Below are positions 26,212 to 35,710 of a DNA stretch of 39,689 nucleotides, in pieces. The stretch is taken from positions 1-39,689 of the forward strand of contig JAUIJB010000033.1 in the NCBI GenBank assembly GCA_030430455.1. Direction: 5' to 3'. Numbering within the stretch: the first letter of the stretch is position 1; every line of letters begins with the position of its first letter. Made by a program: the position numbers and the translations under genes. Under the pieces are notes generated by a model. It had not been told where the DNA came from. It did not search any database and was given only the letters and a program-made list of their open reading frames with translations. The stretch comes from Verrucomicrobiia bacterium (GTDB taxonomy: Bacteria > Verrucomicrobiota > Verrucomicrobiia > Verrucomicrobiales > Akkermansiaceae).

Positions 26212-29200
26212 GTGCCCGCCGCGGCGCAGCAAGCCTGGCTCGACCGCGCGAGCGGACAGCCGGAATTCAGGCAACGCCTCACCACCGCGGTGACCGGCGC
26301 GGGGGGTGTCGTGTTCGACCACGTCGGCGAGGCCGCCCACGCCTGGCTCCTGGCCCTGCTGGCGCGCCACGCCCGCGAGGCCGGCCGACCGCGGCTGTGG
26401 GTCCTCGCCGAGTCGCCGAAACACCGCGACCGGCTCGCCGCCGAGCTCAGCCTGTGGGGGGTCGAGGCCGACTTCCTGCCGCCGCCCCCGCAGCAGGACG
26501 AGGAGGGCGAACTGGTCGACCCCGAGGCCGCCGCGGTGCGCCTCGAGACCCTCGCCCGCGCCGCCCGGGCCGAGGATTTCCTGATCCTCGCCGCGCCCGG
26601 CGTCTTCGCCGACCCGGCACCGGCGCCCGGCGACCTCAGCGGCGGCCAGCTCCACCTCGCCCGCGGCGAGGTCCACGACCCGGAGGAGCTGATGAAGCAA
26701 CTCCGCGCCCACGGCTTCGAGCGCAGCCCGCTCGTCCAGCACCGCGGCCAGTTCGCCGCCCGCGGCGGCGTGCTCGACGTCTTTCCCTGGCAGGAGCCCG
26801 ACCCGATCCGCATCGAGTTCTTCGACACCGAGCTCGAGTCGATCCGCCGCTTCGACGTCGACTCGCAGGCCTCGATCGGCAAGCTCGACGCCGCCGACCT
26901 GCTGCTCGCCGAGCCCGAGGAGACCGCCCGCGTCGCCCACTACCGCCGCGACGCCGACCTGGTCGTCTCCATCGGCGACTCGGCCGACCCCGATGCCCCG
27001 ATCCGGATCCTCGAGGGCGCGGCGGAGGGAGGCGCCGAGGAGGACTACTCGACCGCCTGCTTCGCCAGCCCGCTGGGACGCTTCGAGGCCGGCGACTTCA
27101 TCCTCGAGCAGTCGCGCCGCGACCAGTTCCTCGCCCAGCTCGACGAATGGCGGCGCGACGGCTGGCTCGCCGGGATCGTCTTCTCCAACAAGGGCGAACA
27201 GGACCGCTTCACCGAGCTGTTCCCCGAGCTCGCCGTTGGCCCGGCGCAGAACGGGAAAGCCGCGCAAACCGCACGAACCGGGAAAACCAGCAGGAAGCCG
27301 GAAACGACCCAACCCGCAGTGCTCGACTTCCTGCGCGGCGAGCTGATGGAGGGCTTCACCGTTCCCGCCGCCGGGATCGCCCTGCTGTCGAGCAGCGAGA
27401 TCTTCGGCCGCTACCGCCAGGCCCGCCACCGCAGCCGCCACGAGCGGCGCCGCGCGCAGAACGCCCGCGCCAGCCTCGACGACATCGCCGAGGGCGACCT
27501 GGTGGTGCACAGCGAGTACGGCATCGGCCGCTTCGCCGGCATCCAGCAGGGCGAGGACGGCGAGGAGATCGCGATCGAGTACCGCGGCGGCGCCATGCTC
27601 GCCGTGCCGATCGACCAGGCCCACCTCGTCGGCCGCTACGTCGGCCTCGGCGGCCGCTCGCCCGAGCTCTCCAAGCTCGGCGGCAACGCCTGGAAGAACG
27701 TCCGCCGCAGTGCCGAGAAGTCGATCCTCGACTACGCCGCCCAGCTGCTCCGCGTGCAGGCCGAGCGCGAGGCGGTCGACGGCTTCGCCCACCCGCCCGA
27801 CTCGCGCTGGATGTGGGAGTTCGAGAACTCCTTCCACTTCACCGAGACCCCCGACCAGAAGCGCGCGATCGAGTCGACCAAGCGCGACATGGAGGGCCCA
27901 CGGCCGATGGACCGGCTGATCTGCGGCGACGTCGGCTTCGGCAAGACCGAGGTCGCCATCCGCGCCGCCTTCAAGGCCGTCACCGGCGGCAAGCAGGTCG
28001 CCGTGCTGGTGCCCACCACCGTGCTCGCCGAGCAGCACTGGCGGACCTTCCGCGAGCGCATGAGCGACTACCCGGTGCGCATCGACCTGCTCAACCGATT
28101 CCGCACCGCCGCCGAGACGCGCGCGACGATCGCCGGCCTCGCCGACGGCTCGGTCGACATCGTCATCGGCACCCACCGCCTGCTGTCGGGCGACGTTGCC
28201 TACAAGGACCTCGGCCTGGCGGTGGTCGACGAGGAACAGCGCTTCGGCGTGAAGCACAAGGAGCGCTTCAAGGAGATCTTCCGCCAGATCGACGTGCTGA
28301 CCCTGTCGGCCACGCCGATCCCGCGCACGCTCTACATGGCACTGATGGGCGCGCGCGACATGTCGACGATCGACACCCCGCCGCCGAACCGCGTCCCGGT
28401 GCACACCCGGGTGATCCCGTACGATGAGCGGGTCATCCGCGAGGCGATCCACCACGAGCTCGGCCGCGGCGGCCAGGTCTTCTTCCTCCACAACCGGGTG
28501 AAGAGCATCCACCTGATCGAGAAGCGCCTCGCCGAGCTCGTCCCCGAGGCGCGGATCCTCGTCGGCCACGGCCAAATGGAGAAGAACGACCTCGAGGAGG
28601 TCATGCGCCGCTTCGTCAACGCCGAGGCCGACATCCTGCTCGCCACGACGATCATCGAGACCGGCATCGACATCCCCAACGCCAACACCATCCTGATCGA
28701 CCGCGCCGACCGCTTCGGCCTGGCCGACCTCTACCAGCTGCGCGGCCGGGTCGGCCGCGCCGGCGAGAAGGCCCACGCCCTGCTGCTGCTGCCGCGCGAC
28801 TTCGTCACCGCCGGCGACGCCCGCAAGCGCATCCACGCCATCAAGCAGTACACCGCGCTCGGCTCGGGCTTCAAGATCGCCATGCGCGACCTCGAGATCC
28901 GCGGCGCCGGCAACCTGCTCGGCACCAGGCAGAGTGGCCAGATCGCCGCGGTCGGCTTCGACCTCTACTGCCAGCTGCTGCGGCAGTCGGTCGACCGCCT
29001 GCAGGGCCGCACGCCGAAGGAGCGCGTCATCACCTCCTTCCGCAGCGACTTCATCGCCTTCTCCGAGACCGAGTTCGACCGTGGCAGCGGCGACGGCCCG
29101 ATGCTGGCCGCCTACCTGCCCGGCAACTGGCTTGGCGAGACCCGCCTGCGCGTCACCGCCTACCGCGAGCTGGCCGAGGCGATGACCGAGCGCGAGCTCG

Positions 29201-29454
29201 ATGCCCTGGCGGCGCGCTGGGCCGACCGCTTCGGCCGCCTGCCCGGGCCCGCCACCAACCTGGTCACCGTCAACCGCCTCCGCCTGCTCGCCGGCGCCCG
29301 CGGGGTGGGCTCGGTCGAGATCAAGGGCCAGCGCCTGATGCTCCAGCGCCAGGGCGACTACATCATGCTCGAGGGCCGCCGCTTCCCGCGACTCGTCAGC
29401 AGCGCCCCCGACGAAAAGCTCGCCGAGGCCCTCGAGATGATCCGCAGCCTGTGA
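26212..29454 (+). CDS. mfd: Transcription-repair coupling factor Mfd
   Basis: Mfd removes RNA polymerase stalled at DNA lesions and recruits UvrA. The 1080-residue product has a UvrB-like N-terminal region (shorter than usual, with [23 protein letters not shown] text), a CarD-like RNA polymerase interaction domain near residue 430 ([14 protein letters not shown]), the RecG-like translocase with Walker [10 protein letters not shown] near 573 and [12 protein letters not shown] near 673, motif VI in [19 protein letters not shown], and the C-terminal TRCF domain. It is a little shorter than the 1148 residues of E. coli Mfd. A Lys/Thr/Ala-rich linker lies around 343-367. The start is GTG at 26212 with no clear ribosome binding site. 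A hairpin without poly-T follows at 29459-29478. Confidence 0.96.
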   Translation: MPAAAQQAWLDRASGQPEFRQRLTTAVTGAGGVVFDHVGEAAHAWLLALLARHAREAGRPRLWVLAESPKHRDRLAAELSLWGVEADFLPPPPQQDEEGELVDPEAAAVRLETLARAARAEDFLILAAPGVFADPAPAPGDLSGGQLHLARGEVHDPEELMKQLRAHGFERSPLVQHRGQFAARGGVLDVFPWQEPDPIRIEFFDTELESIRRFDVDSQASIGKLDAADLLLAEPEETARVAHYRRDADLVVSIGDSADPDAPIRILEGAAEGGAEEDYSTACFASPLGRFEAGDFILEQSRRDQFLAQLDEWRRDGWLAGIVFSNKGEQDRFTELFPELAVGPAQNGKAAQTARTGKTSRKPETTQPAVLDFLRGELMEGFTVPAAGIALLSSSEIFGRYRQARHRSRHERRRAQNARASLDDIAEGDLVVHSEYGIGRFAGIQQGEDGEEIAIEYRGGAMLAVPIDQAHLVGRYVGLGGRSPELSKLGGNAWKNVRRSAEKSILDYAAQLLRVQAEREAVDGFAHPPDSRWMWEFENSFHFTETPDQKRAIESTKRDMEGPRPMDRLICGDVGFGKTEVAIRAAFKAVTGGKQVAVLVPTTVLAEQHWRTFRERMSDYPVRIDLLNRFRTAAETRATIAGLADGSVDIVIGTHRLLSGDVAYKDLGLAVVDEEQRFGVKHKERFKEIFRQIDVLTLSATPIPRTLYMALMGARDMSTIDTPPPNRVPVHTRVIPYDERVIREAIHHELGRGGQVFFLHNRVKSIHLIEKRLAELVPEARILVGHGQMEKNDLEEVMRRFVNAEADILLATTIIETGIDIPNANTILIDRADRFGLADLYQLRGRVGRAGEKAHALLLLPRDFVTAGDARKRIHAIKQYTALGSGFKIAMRDLEIRGAGNLLGTRQSGQIAAVGFDLYCQLLRQSVDRLQGRTPKERVITSFRSDFIAFSETEFDRGSGDGPMLAAYLPGNWLGETRLRVTAYRELAEAMTERELDALAARWADRFGRLPGPATNLVTVNRLRLLAGARGVGSVEIKGQRLMLQRQGDYIMLEGRRFPRLVSSAPDEKLAEALEMIRSL

Positions 29455-30044
29455 GGAGGGCGGACGATCCCGTCCGCCACCAGGCTCCGCAAAGGGGCCG
29501 GACCCTCCTTCCTGCCCCCTCGCCCCCCGCGCCGACTCATGTCGTTTCCCGGAAACGACCTGACACATGGGGTCGCAGCCAGTCCGGCTGCTGGCTCCAT
29601 CGGTCCGACGACGCTGAGAATGACGCACCGCTTGGTGGGCATCCCGGCCCCCGCTGGCATCCGGGATGCGGGCTCTTTCGCGCGTCCTTCCGGGGGTGCC
29701 GCTCCGCTCAAGCCCCGGCCACTGTCTGCGATCCCTGAGGGATCACCAACCGCTGCGTGGCGCCCCGCAAGCAGGTCTGCGGTTCCCTTGATCCGGATCC
29801 AATCGAGCCAGGTCGCTTCCTCGAACTCGTCGCAGCGCCCCAAACCCGCCGAAGGGACCCGTCTTCCCCCGTCAATCCTACCCCAGACGCCCCAAATACG
29901 GCCCGGGAGACCCAAAATCAGTCAGCAATCGGCCACCAGAATCCTTGGAAACCCAACACCTGCAGCCTTTTTTATTAAGATGCACAAATTATTTGCCATC
30001 TTTTAAAATTTTCGCTACTTGTTTCCCCGCTGTCCCGAACCCCT
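29455..30044. other. 590-base spacer with hairpins, then an AT-rich promoter region
   Basis: No convincing gene is present. Visible structures are GGCGGACG/CGTCCGCC (29459-29478) just after the mfd stop, the near-perfect palindrome GTCGTTTCC-C-GGAAACGAC (29541-29559), and GCATCCCGG/CCGGGATGC (29639-29669). From about 29965 to 30010 the sequence becomes markedly AT-rich, ahead of the sensor kinase gene. Confidence 0.6.
29993..30021 (+). promoter_or_regulatory. Candidate promoter of the two-component operon
   Basis: TTGCCA at 29993-29998 and TACTTG at 30016-30021 are spaced by 17 bases. The AT-rich run just upstream and through the spacer (TTTTATTAAG, TTTTAAAATTTT) stands out from the GC-rich surroundings. 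The ATG follows 23 bases after the -10 box, so the leader would be short. Confidence 0.45.
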
Positions 30045-32045
30045 ATGAGTCAGACTTCCGTAAGGATTTCGACGCTCACCCTGTCCATCCTGCTCAGCGG
30101 GATCACTCCCTCGCCCGCTCAGGAAGGTCAGTCGAGCAATCCGATTGGCCGCGTCGCCCGCCTGTTCAACCCCGAGCTCGTCGAAGTCGAGGAGCGCATC
30201 GACTGGTTGAGCGGACGCTTGTCGGCGCTCGCCACCTATCAACAACGCCCGCTGCGCTCCGCCGTCGGCTGGCGTGGTGGAAGAGTCGACCCCGATGGCG
30301 GCGAGCCATCGATCGTCCTCGACCTTGGCGAGACCTTCCCGCTGAGCGACGTGTACCTCATTCCGGCGCAGCCGCAACCGGGTGACACCGAGCGGCTGTT
30401 CCCGCTCCAGTACCGCCTCGAGACCTCGCGCGAGCCCGACTTCTCCGAGTCGCAGGTCCTGTTCGACGCCCGCGGCCAGAACCACAGCGTCCGCAGCGGC
30501 TACCCGATCCGCTTCAATGCCCGCGACACCGACGCGCGCTACGTCCGCTTCACGGTGCAGAAGGGCCACTTCCGCGGCATTCACGACATCGCCGCGCTCG
30601 CCGAGCTCGTCGTGGTCTCCGGCGGCCAACCGGTCTCCTTCGGCGCCGAGGTCACCGCCACCCAGAGCATGGATGTTCCCGGCAGCTGGAGCGCGGACTT
30701 CATCAACGACGGCCGCAGCCCGCTCGGTGTCTGGGAAGGCGGCCAGTGGGAGAAGTCGGAGGGCGAATACATCGAGGTCAGTGCCACCAGCCAGACCGTC
30801 GAGTGGATCCTCGACATGGGCGAGGAGGAAGCCGTCGACCAGGTCATCCTGTTCCCCTTCCGCCTGCCGGAACTCGTCGGACCGGGCGTCTTGCCGGCGG
30901 AATTGCAGGTTTCCCTGTCCGCCACGCCGGACTTCGACCCCGCCAACGCGACCGAACTCATCGAGGGCGGCGAGTCCTCCACCCCGCTGCTGATCCGCCC
31001 GCCCTCGGGCGAGGCACGCTTCCTGGTCATCCGATCGGAAAAGGCGCTGCAACTCGGGCCCAAGTACCTCCAGTCGATGGCCGAGATCGAGGTCTGGGCG
31101 AAGGGCCGCAACCTCGCCGCCGGCGAGCCCATCACCGTGCGCCACCAAGGGCTCGATCGCACCTCCTACCCGGAGCTGACCGACGGCCGCACCAACGGCC
31201 TGCAGATCTTCCCGGTCGGCCAGTGGCTCAGACAGCTCACCGAGCGGGCGCAGGTCGCCGGCGAGCGCGACTCGCTCGCCCAGACCCGCATCGGGCTGGC
31301 GACGCAGAGCGAGATCAACGCCACCTGGGGCGCGTCGATCATCATCGGCCTCACCTTCCTCATCCCGGTCGCCATCGTCGAGCGACGCCGCCTGATCTCG
31401 CGCAAGTCGCTCGACAAGCTGCGCAAGCGGATCGCCTCGGACCTGCACGACGACATCGGCAGCAACCTGGGGTCGATCTCGCTCATCGCCCGCGCCGCCA
31501 AGCGCGACCTGCAGCGCCTGCACGGACCCGACGCGATCGCCGAGGACCTCGGCGAGGTCGAACTGATCGCCCGCGAGAGCTCACTCGCGATGCGCGACAT
31601 CGTCTGGCTGCTCGAGCGCCGCGACGACTCGATCGGCGACTTCGTCAAGCGCATGCGCGACACCGCCGGACGCCTGCTTCGGGAGATCGACTACGACCTC
31701 ATCTGCCGCTCAAACCGCACCGCCGCCAAGATGACGCTCGAGGCCAAGCGCCACCTGTTCCTCTTCTACAAGGAGGCGCTGCACAATATTTTGAAACATT
31801 CCGGCGCGGACCGGGTGGACATCAAGATCTACGACCAGCGCGACCGCCTGATCATGGAGGTGCGCGACAACGGCAAGGGCCTGCCGGTCGGAAAGAACGA
31901 GCGACCCAAGGCGGTCCGCAAGCTCACCGACCGCGCCAAGGTCCTCGACGGCACGCTGCAGATCGAATCCTCCCCCGGCGAGGGCACGCTCTTGCGCTTG
32001 GCCGTCAAACGCGCCAATCTCCTCGCCAACAAGGCCGCCGCCTGA
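30045..32045 (+). CDS. Sensor histidine kinase (NarL-type) with discoidin-like sensor region
   Basis: Membrane histidine kinase of the HisKA_3/NarX class. The 666-residue product has an N-terminal signal-like segment ending near PSPAQEG and a periplasmic region of about 390 residues. This contains two similar beta-rich units (about 60-195 and 205-350) with F5/8-type C (discoidin) features such as PSIVLDLGETFPLSDVYLIP, plus the start of a third (PELTDGRTNGLQ). One membrane helix lies at about 427-446. The dimerisation box is SDLHDDIGSNLGS with the phospho-acceptor His468; the ATPase has the N-box KEALHNILKHSGA, DNGKGLP and SSPGEGTLLRL. The response regulator follows after 70 bases. The sensor type suggests binding of a carbohydrate or surface ligand, but that is inference. 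Confidence 0.9.
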   Translation: MSQTSVRISTLTLSILLSGITPSPAQEGQSSNPIGRVARLFNPELVEVEERIDWLSGRLSALATYQQRPLRSAVGWRGGRVDPDGGEPSIVLDLGETFPLSDVYLIPAQPQPGDTERLFPLQYRLETSREPDFSESQVLFDARGQNHSVRSGYPIRFNARDTDARYVRFTVQKGHFRGIHDIAALAELVVVSGGQPVSFGAEVTATQSMDVPGSWSADFINDGRSPLGVWEGGQWEKSEGEYIEVSATSQTVEWILDMGEEEAVDQVILFPFRLPELVGPGVLPAELQVSLSATPDFDPANATELIEGGESSTPLLIRPPSGEARFLVIRSEKALQLGPKYLQSMAEIEVWAKGRNLAAGEPITVRHQGLDRTSYPELTDGRTNGLQIFPVGQWLRQLTERAQVAGERDSLAQTRIGLATQSEINATWGASIIIGLTFLIPVAIVERRRLISRKSLDKLRKRIASDLHDDIGSNLGSISLIARAAKRDLQRLHGPDAIAEDLGEVELIARESSLAMRDIVWLLERRDDSIGDFVKRMRDTAGRLLREIDYDLICRSNRTAAKMTLEAKRHLFLFYKEALHNILKHSGADRVDIKIYDQRDRLIMEVRDNGKGLPVGKNERPKAVRKLTDRAKVLDGTLQIESSPGEGTLLRLAVKRANLLANKAAA

Positions 32046-32115
32046 GCGGGCACGCGATCGAGAATGGTCGCACTGCAACCGAGCATCGCAACGGACCATC
32101 GAGCACCAAAGCAAC

Positions 32116-32787
32116 ATGAGTGACACCGACCTTCAGGGCGACGCCGCGGGAACCACGCGGATCTGGATTCTCGAGGACCACGCCCAGTTCGCCAAGCAGC
32201 TGTCGCGGCTGATCAGTTCCGAGGACGACCTCGAGTGCGAGAAGGCCTTCGACCATCCCGACGCGCTGATGGCCGAGCTCGCCTTCCAGAACGAGAAGCC
32301 CGACCTGATCCTGCTCGACATCGGCCTGCCCGGGAAGGACGGCATCCAGGTGCTCACCGAGGTCAAGGCGAAGTCGCCGGACCTCAAGGTCATCATGCTG
32401 ACCTCCTTCGATGACCGCGAGCGGATCTACCGCGCGATCTGCAACGGCGCCTCGGGCTACCTGCTCAAGACCTCCGAGCCCGACGAGATCATCGACGGCA
32501 TCCGCGAGGTCATCAACGGCGCCGGCGCCCTCAGCGGCGAGGTCGCCAACATGATCCTGCAGGGATTCTCCAAGCACGGCCCGATCGAGGAAACCGAGCC
32601 GCTCACCCAGCGCGAGGAGGAAGTCCTCGCCGCCCTCGTCAAGGGACTCATCAAGAAGGAGATCGCCGACGTCCTCGACATCTCCCAGCACACGGTCGAC
32701 ATGCACCTGCGCAGCGTCTACCGCAAGCTCCACGTCCGCACCCAGACCGAGGCCGTCTCCAAGGCCCTGCGCCAGGGGCTGGTGTAG
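32116..32787 (+). CDS. Response regulator, NarL/FixJ family
   Basis: DNA-binding response regulator partner of the upstream kinase. The 223-residue product has a receiver domain (about residues 14-130) with acidic pocket Glu20-Asp21, phospho-acceptor Asp68 in LLLDIGLPG, Thr96 in IMLTSF and Lys118 in GYLLKTSE. A C-terminal LuxR-type helix-turn-helix follows (LTQREEEVLAALVKGLIKKE, then DISQHTVDMHLRSVYRKL). The ATG at 32116 lies 70 bases after the kinase stop. Its targets cannot be read from the window. Heptamer repeats begin directly after its stop, before the convergent ispE. Confidence 0.94.
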   Translation: MSDTDLQGDAAGTTRIWILEDHAQFAKQLSRLISSEDDLECEKAFDHPDALMAELAFQNEKPDLILLDIGLPGKDGIQVLTEVKAKSPDLKVIMLTSFDDRERIYRAICNGASGYLLKTSEPDEIIDGIREVINGAGALSGEVANMILQGFSKHGPIEETEPLTQREEEVLAALVKGLIKKEIADVLDISQHTVDMHLRSVYRKLHVRTQTEAVSKALRQGLV

Positions 32788-32794
32788 TTGAGAG

Positions 32795-32941
32795 GTAGCC
32801 GGTAGCGGGTAGCAAGGGGTCGTGAAGACGCTTCCCGTCAGCCTCCCAACTGCAACCCACTCCCCGTCGCGCCGCTTCGGAACCCGCGCGCCGCAGCCCG
32901 ACTCGCCAGCCCACTAGCTCACTAGCTCACTGGCTCACTGG
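32795..32941. repeat. Tandem words between the response regulator gene and ispE
   Basis: Three 7-base units GTAGCCG, GTAGCGG and GTAGCAA lie at 32795-32815, eight bases after the response regulator stop. About 100 bases later come 8-base units ACTAGCTC, ACTAGCTC, ACTGGCTC and a partial ACTGG (32913-32941). The second array runs into the 3' end of ispE and supplies its stop codon. The word families match those at 404-508. Confidence 0.85.
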
Positions 32942-33794
32942 CGCCGCAGGCGCCGCAAGCGCCCCACCAACTCCACAGCGTCGGATCCAGCGCCTTCCGG
33001 GCCTCCGCCGCCAGCGACTCCCCCCGCTCCGCGGAATCGAGCACCGCAAACACGGTCGATCCCGATCCGCTCATCAGCGCCCCCTCGACCCCCGGCTGGC
33101 GACGCAGCCACTCCTTCACCTCGGCGAGGAACAGGTGCTTCTGGAACACCGGCCGCTCGAGGTCGTTGACCAGGGTCGCCCAGCCGAACTCCTGCGGCCG
33201 GTAGTCCACCCCCGGCAACTCGCGCGCATCGAGACAGTGGCGGTAGGCATCGGGGGTCGACACCCCGAAGCTGGGCTTGAGCAAGAGCACCGGCCGCGAT
33301 GGCGGCGCGTCGGCGCCATCGACCGCCTCGAGGATTTCCCCGCGTCCCCTCACCCGCATCACCGGGTCGCCGAGAAAGAAGGGCACGTCCGAGCCGAGCC
33401 CGGCCGCCAGTTCGAGCAACTCCTCGCGCGAGAGGGCATCGTCGTGGAAGTGCTGCATCGCCAGCAGCATCGCCGCCGCGTCGCTGCTGCCACCACCCAG
33501 GCCGGCGCCGTGGGGGATGCGTTTCTCGAGCCCGATCGACAAGCGGACGCTTCCATCGGCCACTCCGGCCTCCTCCCGGTAGCGATCGCGCGCCCTCACG
33601 ACCAGGTTGGTGGCATCTACCGGAACGCCCTCCGCGTCGCAGCGGAACTCGTCCTCGCCGGCCGCCTCCACCGTCAGCCGATCCGCCAGTCGGGGCAGCC
33701 GCACCATCAGCGACTCGAGCTCGTGAAAGCCGTCGTCGCGCCGGCCGAGGATGCGCAGCGACAGGTTCAGCTTGGCTGGGGCATCGATCGTCAT
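32922..33794 (-). CDS. ispE: 4-diphosphocytidyl-2-C-methyl-D-erythritol kinase IspE
   Basis: IspE phosphorylates CDP-methylerythritol in the MEP isoprenoid pathway. The 290-residue product is a GHMP kinase with PAKLNLSLRI at the start (Lys8), the phosphate loop PHGAGLGGGSSDAA at 94-107 and catalytic Asp136 in GSDVPFF, and a C-terminal SGSGSTVFA motif. Length is normal. The ATG at 33794 overlaps the stop of pgeF by four bases (ATGA). The last 17 residues (WSWWGACGACGASEPVS) are low complexity and are encoded partly by the tandem 8-base repeat at 32913-32941, so the natural C-terminus may have been extended by repeat growth. It is the last gene of a marR, pgeF, ispE unit. Confidence 0.94.
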   Translation of the reverse strand: MTIDAPAKLNLSLRILGRRDDGFHELESLMVRLPRLADRLTVEAAGEDEFRCDAEGVPVDATNLVVRARDRYREEAGVADGSVRLSIGLEKRIPHGAGLGGGSSDAAAMLLAMQHFHDDALSREELLELAAGLGSDVPFFLGDPVMRVRGRGEILEAVDGADAPPSRPVLLLKPSFGVSTPDAYRHCLDARELPGVDYRPQEFGWATLVNDLERPVFQKHLFLAEVKEWLRRQPGVEGALMSGSGSTVFAVLDSAERGESLAAEARKALDPTLWSWWGACGACGASEPVS

Positions 33795-34516
33795 GTCCGC
33801 ATCAACAAGGCCAGCATCCGCCCCGTCCTCCCCTGCTCCATCCGGTAGCTGTACCAGCGCTCCGGGTCGGCCGCGGTGTCGATCCCGCAGTCGTGGAAGG
33901 CGCCGATCCCCGCCGCCGTCGCCTGCAGCCGCAGCTGGGCGGCGAAGTCGACCTCGTAGTGCGGCGGCCGGATGCACGGCCCGAGCACGCCGACCAGGTC
34001 GGCCGGATCGGTGCCGAAGGCCTCGCGCATCCGCTCGACCGTCGCCCGCAGGATCCCCAGCTCGGTGCCCTTGCGACCCGAGTGGACCAGCCCGATCGCG
34101 CCGCCCGCGCGATCGACCAGCCAGACCGGGCCGCAATCGGCGACGTAGATCCCGAGCAGCGCCCCGCGCCGGTCGGTGACCAGCGCGTCCTCCTGCGGCA
34201 GCACCAGCGGCTCGCCCTGCGGGATCACCGCCACGCCGGCGCCGTGCACCTGCTCGGCCCGCCACCACTCGTCGCGACCGAAGGCCTCGACGGCATGGCG
34301 ACGGTGCTCCGGCTCCAGCCGGACCAGCACCTCGTCGCGCTCGCCGTCGACGTCGATCCCCGGGAGCCGGCCGATGAAGCCGGCGCGGATGCCGCCGACC
34401 TCGCGCAGCGGCGCGAGGAACCCGTCGTCGAACCGGCCGGACCGGCCGAACCCGGCATCATGGAAAAGGGCCTCCGCCACGGCGTTTACCGTAGCGAAGG
34501 CCCTGAAGTTGGCCAA
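33791..34516 (-). CDS. pgeF: Peptidoglycan editing factor PgeF (YfiH/laccase-domain family)
   Basis: PgeF/YfiH proteins are cytoplasmic zinc enzymes that act on aberrant UDP-MurNAc precursors; some members were described as purine nucleoside or multicopper oxidases. The 241-residue product keeps the three metal ligands: His91 in EQVHG, Cys128 in VADCGP and His145 in LVHSGRKGT. The last motif is usually HAGWRGT, so this is a diverged member, and the GPCIRPPHYEV segment also differs from the common GPAIGPxxYEV. The ATG at 34516 is 15 bases after the marR stop, and the gene overlaps ispE by four bases. The pairing with ispE suggests a shared transcript; the biochemical role here is inferred from the family. 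Confidence 0.87.
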   Translation of the reverse strand: MANFRAFATVNAVAEALFHDAGFGRSGRFDDGFLAPLREVGGIRAGFIGRLPGIDVDGERDEVLVRLEPEHRRHAVEAFGRDEWWRAEQVHGAGVAVIPQGEPLVLPQEDALVTDRRGALLGIYVADCGPVWLVDRAGGAIGLVHSGRKGTELGILRATVERMREAFGTDPADLVGVLGPCIRPPHYEVDFAAQLRLQATAAGIGAFHDCGIDTAADPERWYSYRMEQGRTGRMLALLMRT

Positions 34517-34531
34517 GGGGGGAATCTGGCG

Positions 34532-34993
34532 TCAGGCAATCGAGCGGCTTTTCAGGGCGCGCTTGGTGTGCTCAACGGTTTCCGCTTGGTCTTCATCCAT
34601 GCCGGCAAGGATGTCGGCAAGGTCCGAAGCGATTTCCTTCCGCATTTTCGAGACCAGTTCGATCCCCTTCTGGGTGATGCGAACCATGATCTTGCGGCGG
34701 TCTTCGGCGGCATGCACGCGCTCGACGTAGCCCAGTTTTTCCAGCCGATCGACGAGTCCAGTCGCCGCAGCGGTCGAGTGACCCATCTTTTTCGCGATAT
34801 CCGACATCGTCAGATATTCCTCGCTCGAAAGGTAGGCCAGCAGGAAGAATTGGGGGAACGACACGTTGCCCTTGTTGAGCTCCGCAGACAAATTCAGGAT
34901 ACAACTGCGTTGTGTGAATAGGACGAAGTCAGCGAGGCGGTCGGCATCAGCGTGCAGCGAGGCACCGGAGGTGCCCGTTGTACTCAATTTCAT
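34532..34993 (-). CDS. MarR family transcriptional regulator
   Basis: Winged-helix regulator. The 153-residue product has a MarR fold: helical N-terminus (RLADFVLFTQRSCILNLSAE), recognition region SDIAKKMGHSTAAATGLVDRLEKLGYV, wing RVHAAEDRRKIMVRITQKG and a C-terminal dimerisation helix. Base composition is less GC-rich than in its neighbours. From memory the SFPQFFLLAYLSSEEYLTMSD segment resembles a MarR protein conserved in Verrucomicrobiota, so it is probably native. A dyad CATGT-N6-ACATG (35010-35025) lies 16 bases upstream of the ATG and may be its operator. pgeF and ispE follow on the same strand at 15 bases and then with overlap, so it may head their operon. The ligand is unknown. Confidence 0.9.
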   Translation of the reverse strand: MKLSTTGTSGASLHADADRLADFVLFTQRSCILNLSAELNKGNVSFPQFFLLAYLSSEEYLTMSDIAKKMGHSTAAATGLVDRLEKLGYVERVHAAEDRRKIMVRITQKGIELVSKMRKEIASDLADILAGMDEDQAETVEHTKRALKSRSIA

Positions 34994-35009
34994 GGCTGGT
35001 TGTAGTGTT

Positions 35010-35025
35010 CATGTTTCGGGACATG
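35010..35025. promoter_or_regulatory. Candidate MarR operator dyad
   Basis: CATGTTTCGGGACATG has 5-bp arms CATGT/ACATG around six bases. It lies 16 bases upstream of the marR ATG in an AT-richer spacer, the usual place for autoregulation by this family. Confidence 0.4.
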
Positions 35026-35122
35026 TAAGGTAGCACAGCCTTTGCGGGGAAAAACCTAACAAGGTAGCCGAAAGGTAAGCAAGAGCTAAATTGAAAATTT
35101 CCTGCGATTTTTCGGCGTTTCT

Positions 35123-35593
35123 TTAAAATCCTTGTCCTTCCAAGGGCTCCAGCGCCTCCGCACCCTCTCCGTCTTGCGAAAATTCCTGCTCTTCGGGCGG
35201 GGGTTCGGGCATCGGGCGGGCGTAAACCCGGTCGCCGGACTCGACCTGGCCGGACAGGATGTCGGCCGCGGCGTAGCGCCCCATCCGCTCCCCGGTGATC
35301 TTGAGCGAGGCCCGCCGTTCCTGCTCGCCGACGCTGCTCAACAGGAGTCCCTCGCCCAGGCGCCACTCGCCGAAGCCCTCGACCAGGACGAAGCCTTGGT
35401 CGCGCGGGACGCTGGCGATGGTCCCGACCAGCCGCGGCGCGGTTCGCGACTCCTCTTCCGGCTCCTTTTCTTCAGCGCCCCCGAACCCGCCACAGCCACT
35501 GAGCAGGCCGGCCAGACACAGCCCCAGACAACGGCTCACGGTCACGCGGGCACCCGGGACGGGGGTCGGGAACAGGCGGTGAAGTCGGGGCAT
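35123..35593 (-). CDS. Predicted lipoprotein of unknown function
   Basis: The 156-residue product has a lipoprotein signal with lipobox LLSGC (Cys34); a GTG at 35545 would give a more usual 18-residue signal, so the start is uncertain. After a Glu-rich linker comes a compact beta-rich domain of about 75 residues (RLVGTIASVPRDQGFVLVEG, then SLKITGERMGRYAAADILSG and GDRVYAR), a pattern seen in small Verrucomicrobiota envelope proteins but of unknown function. The tail is acidic and rich in Pro and Glu. The gene is on its own, between marR and the tRNA gene, with a spacer of about 130 bases on the marR side. Confidence 0.75.
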   Translation of the reverse strand: MPRLHRLFPTPVPGARVTVSRCLGLCLAGLLSGCGGFGGAEEKEPEEESRTAPRLVGTIASVPRDQGFVLVEGFGEWRLGEGLLLSSVGEQERRASLKITGERMGRYAAADILSGQVESGDRVYARPMPEPPPEEQEFSQDGEGAEALEPLEGQGF

Positions 35594-35710
35594 CGGGGTG
35601 AAGGCTACCCGGCCAAGCGGCGGGGCGGAAACTTTTCGCCGAGGATTTTTGCCGCCCGGCCATTGACCTTGCCCGGTCCCTGTGGTTCAAACCCGGCCGA
35701 CCTGCACCGA

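Noticed and set aside
26140..29628. A 1162-codon open frame on the minus strand opposite mfd
   Set aside because: Same effect of high GC at third codon positions; no recognisable domain, and Mfd on the other strand is complete.
29539..30006. A 155-codon frame in the spacer before the sensor kinase
   Set aside because: It crosses several hairpins and the AT-rich promoter region, and shows no motif or native codon choice.
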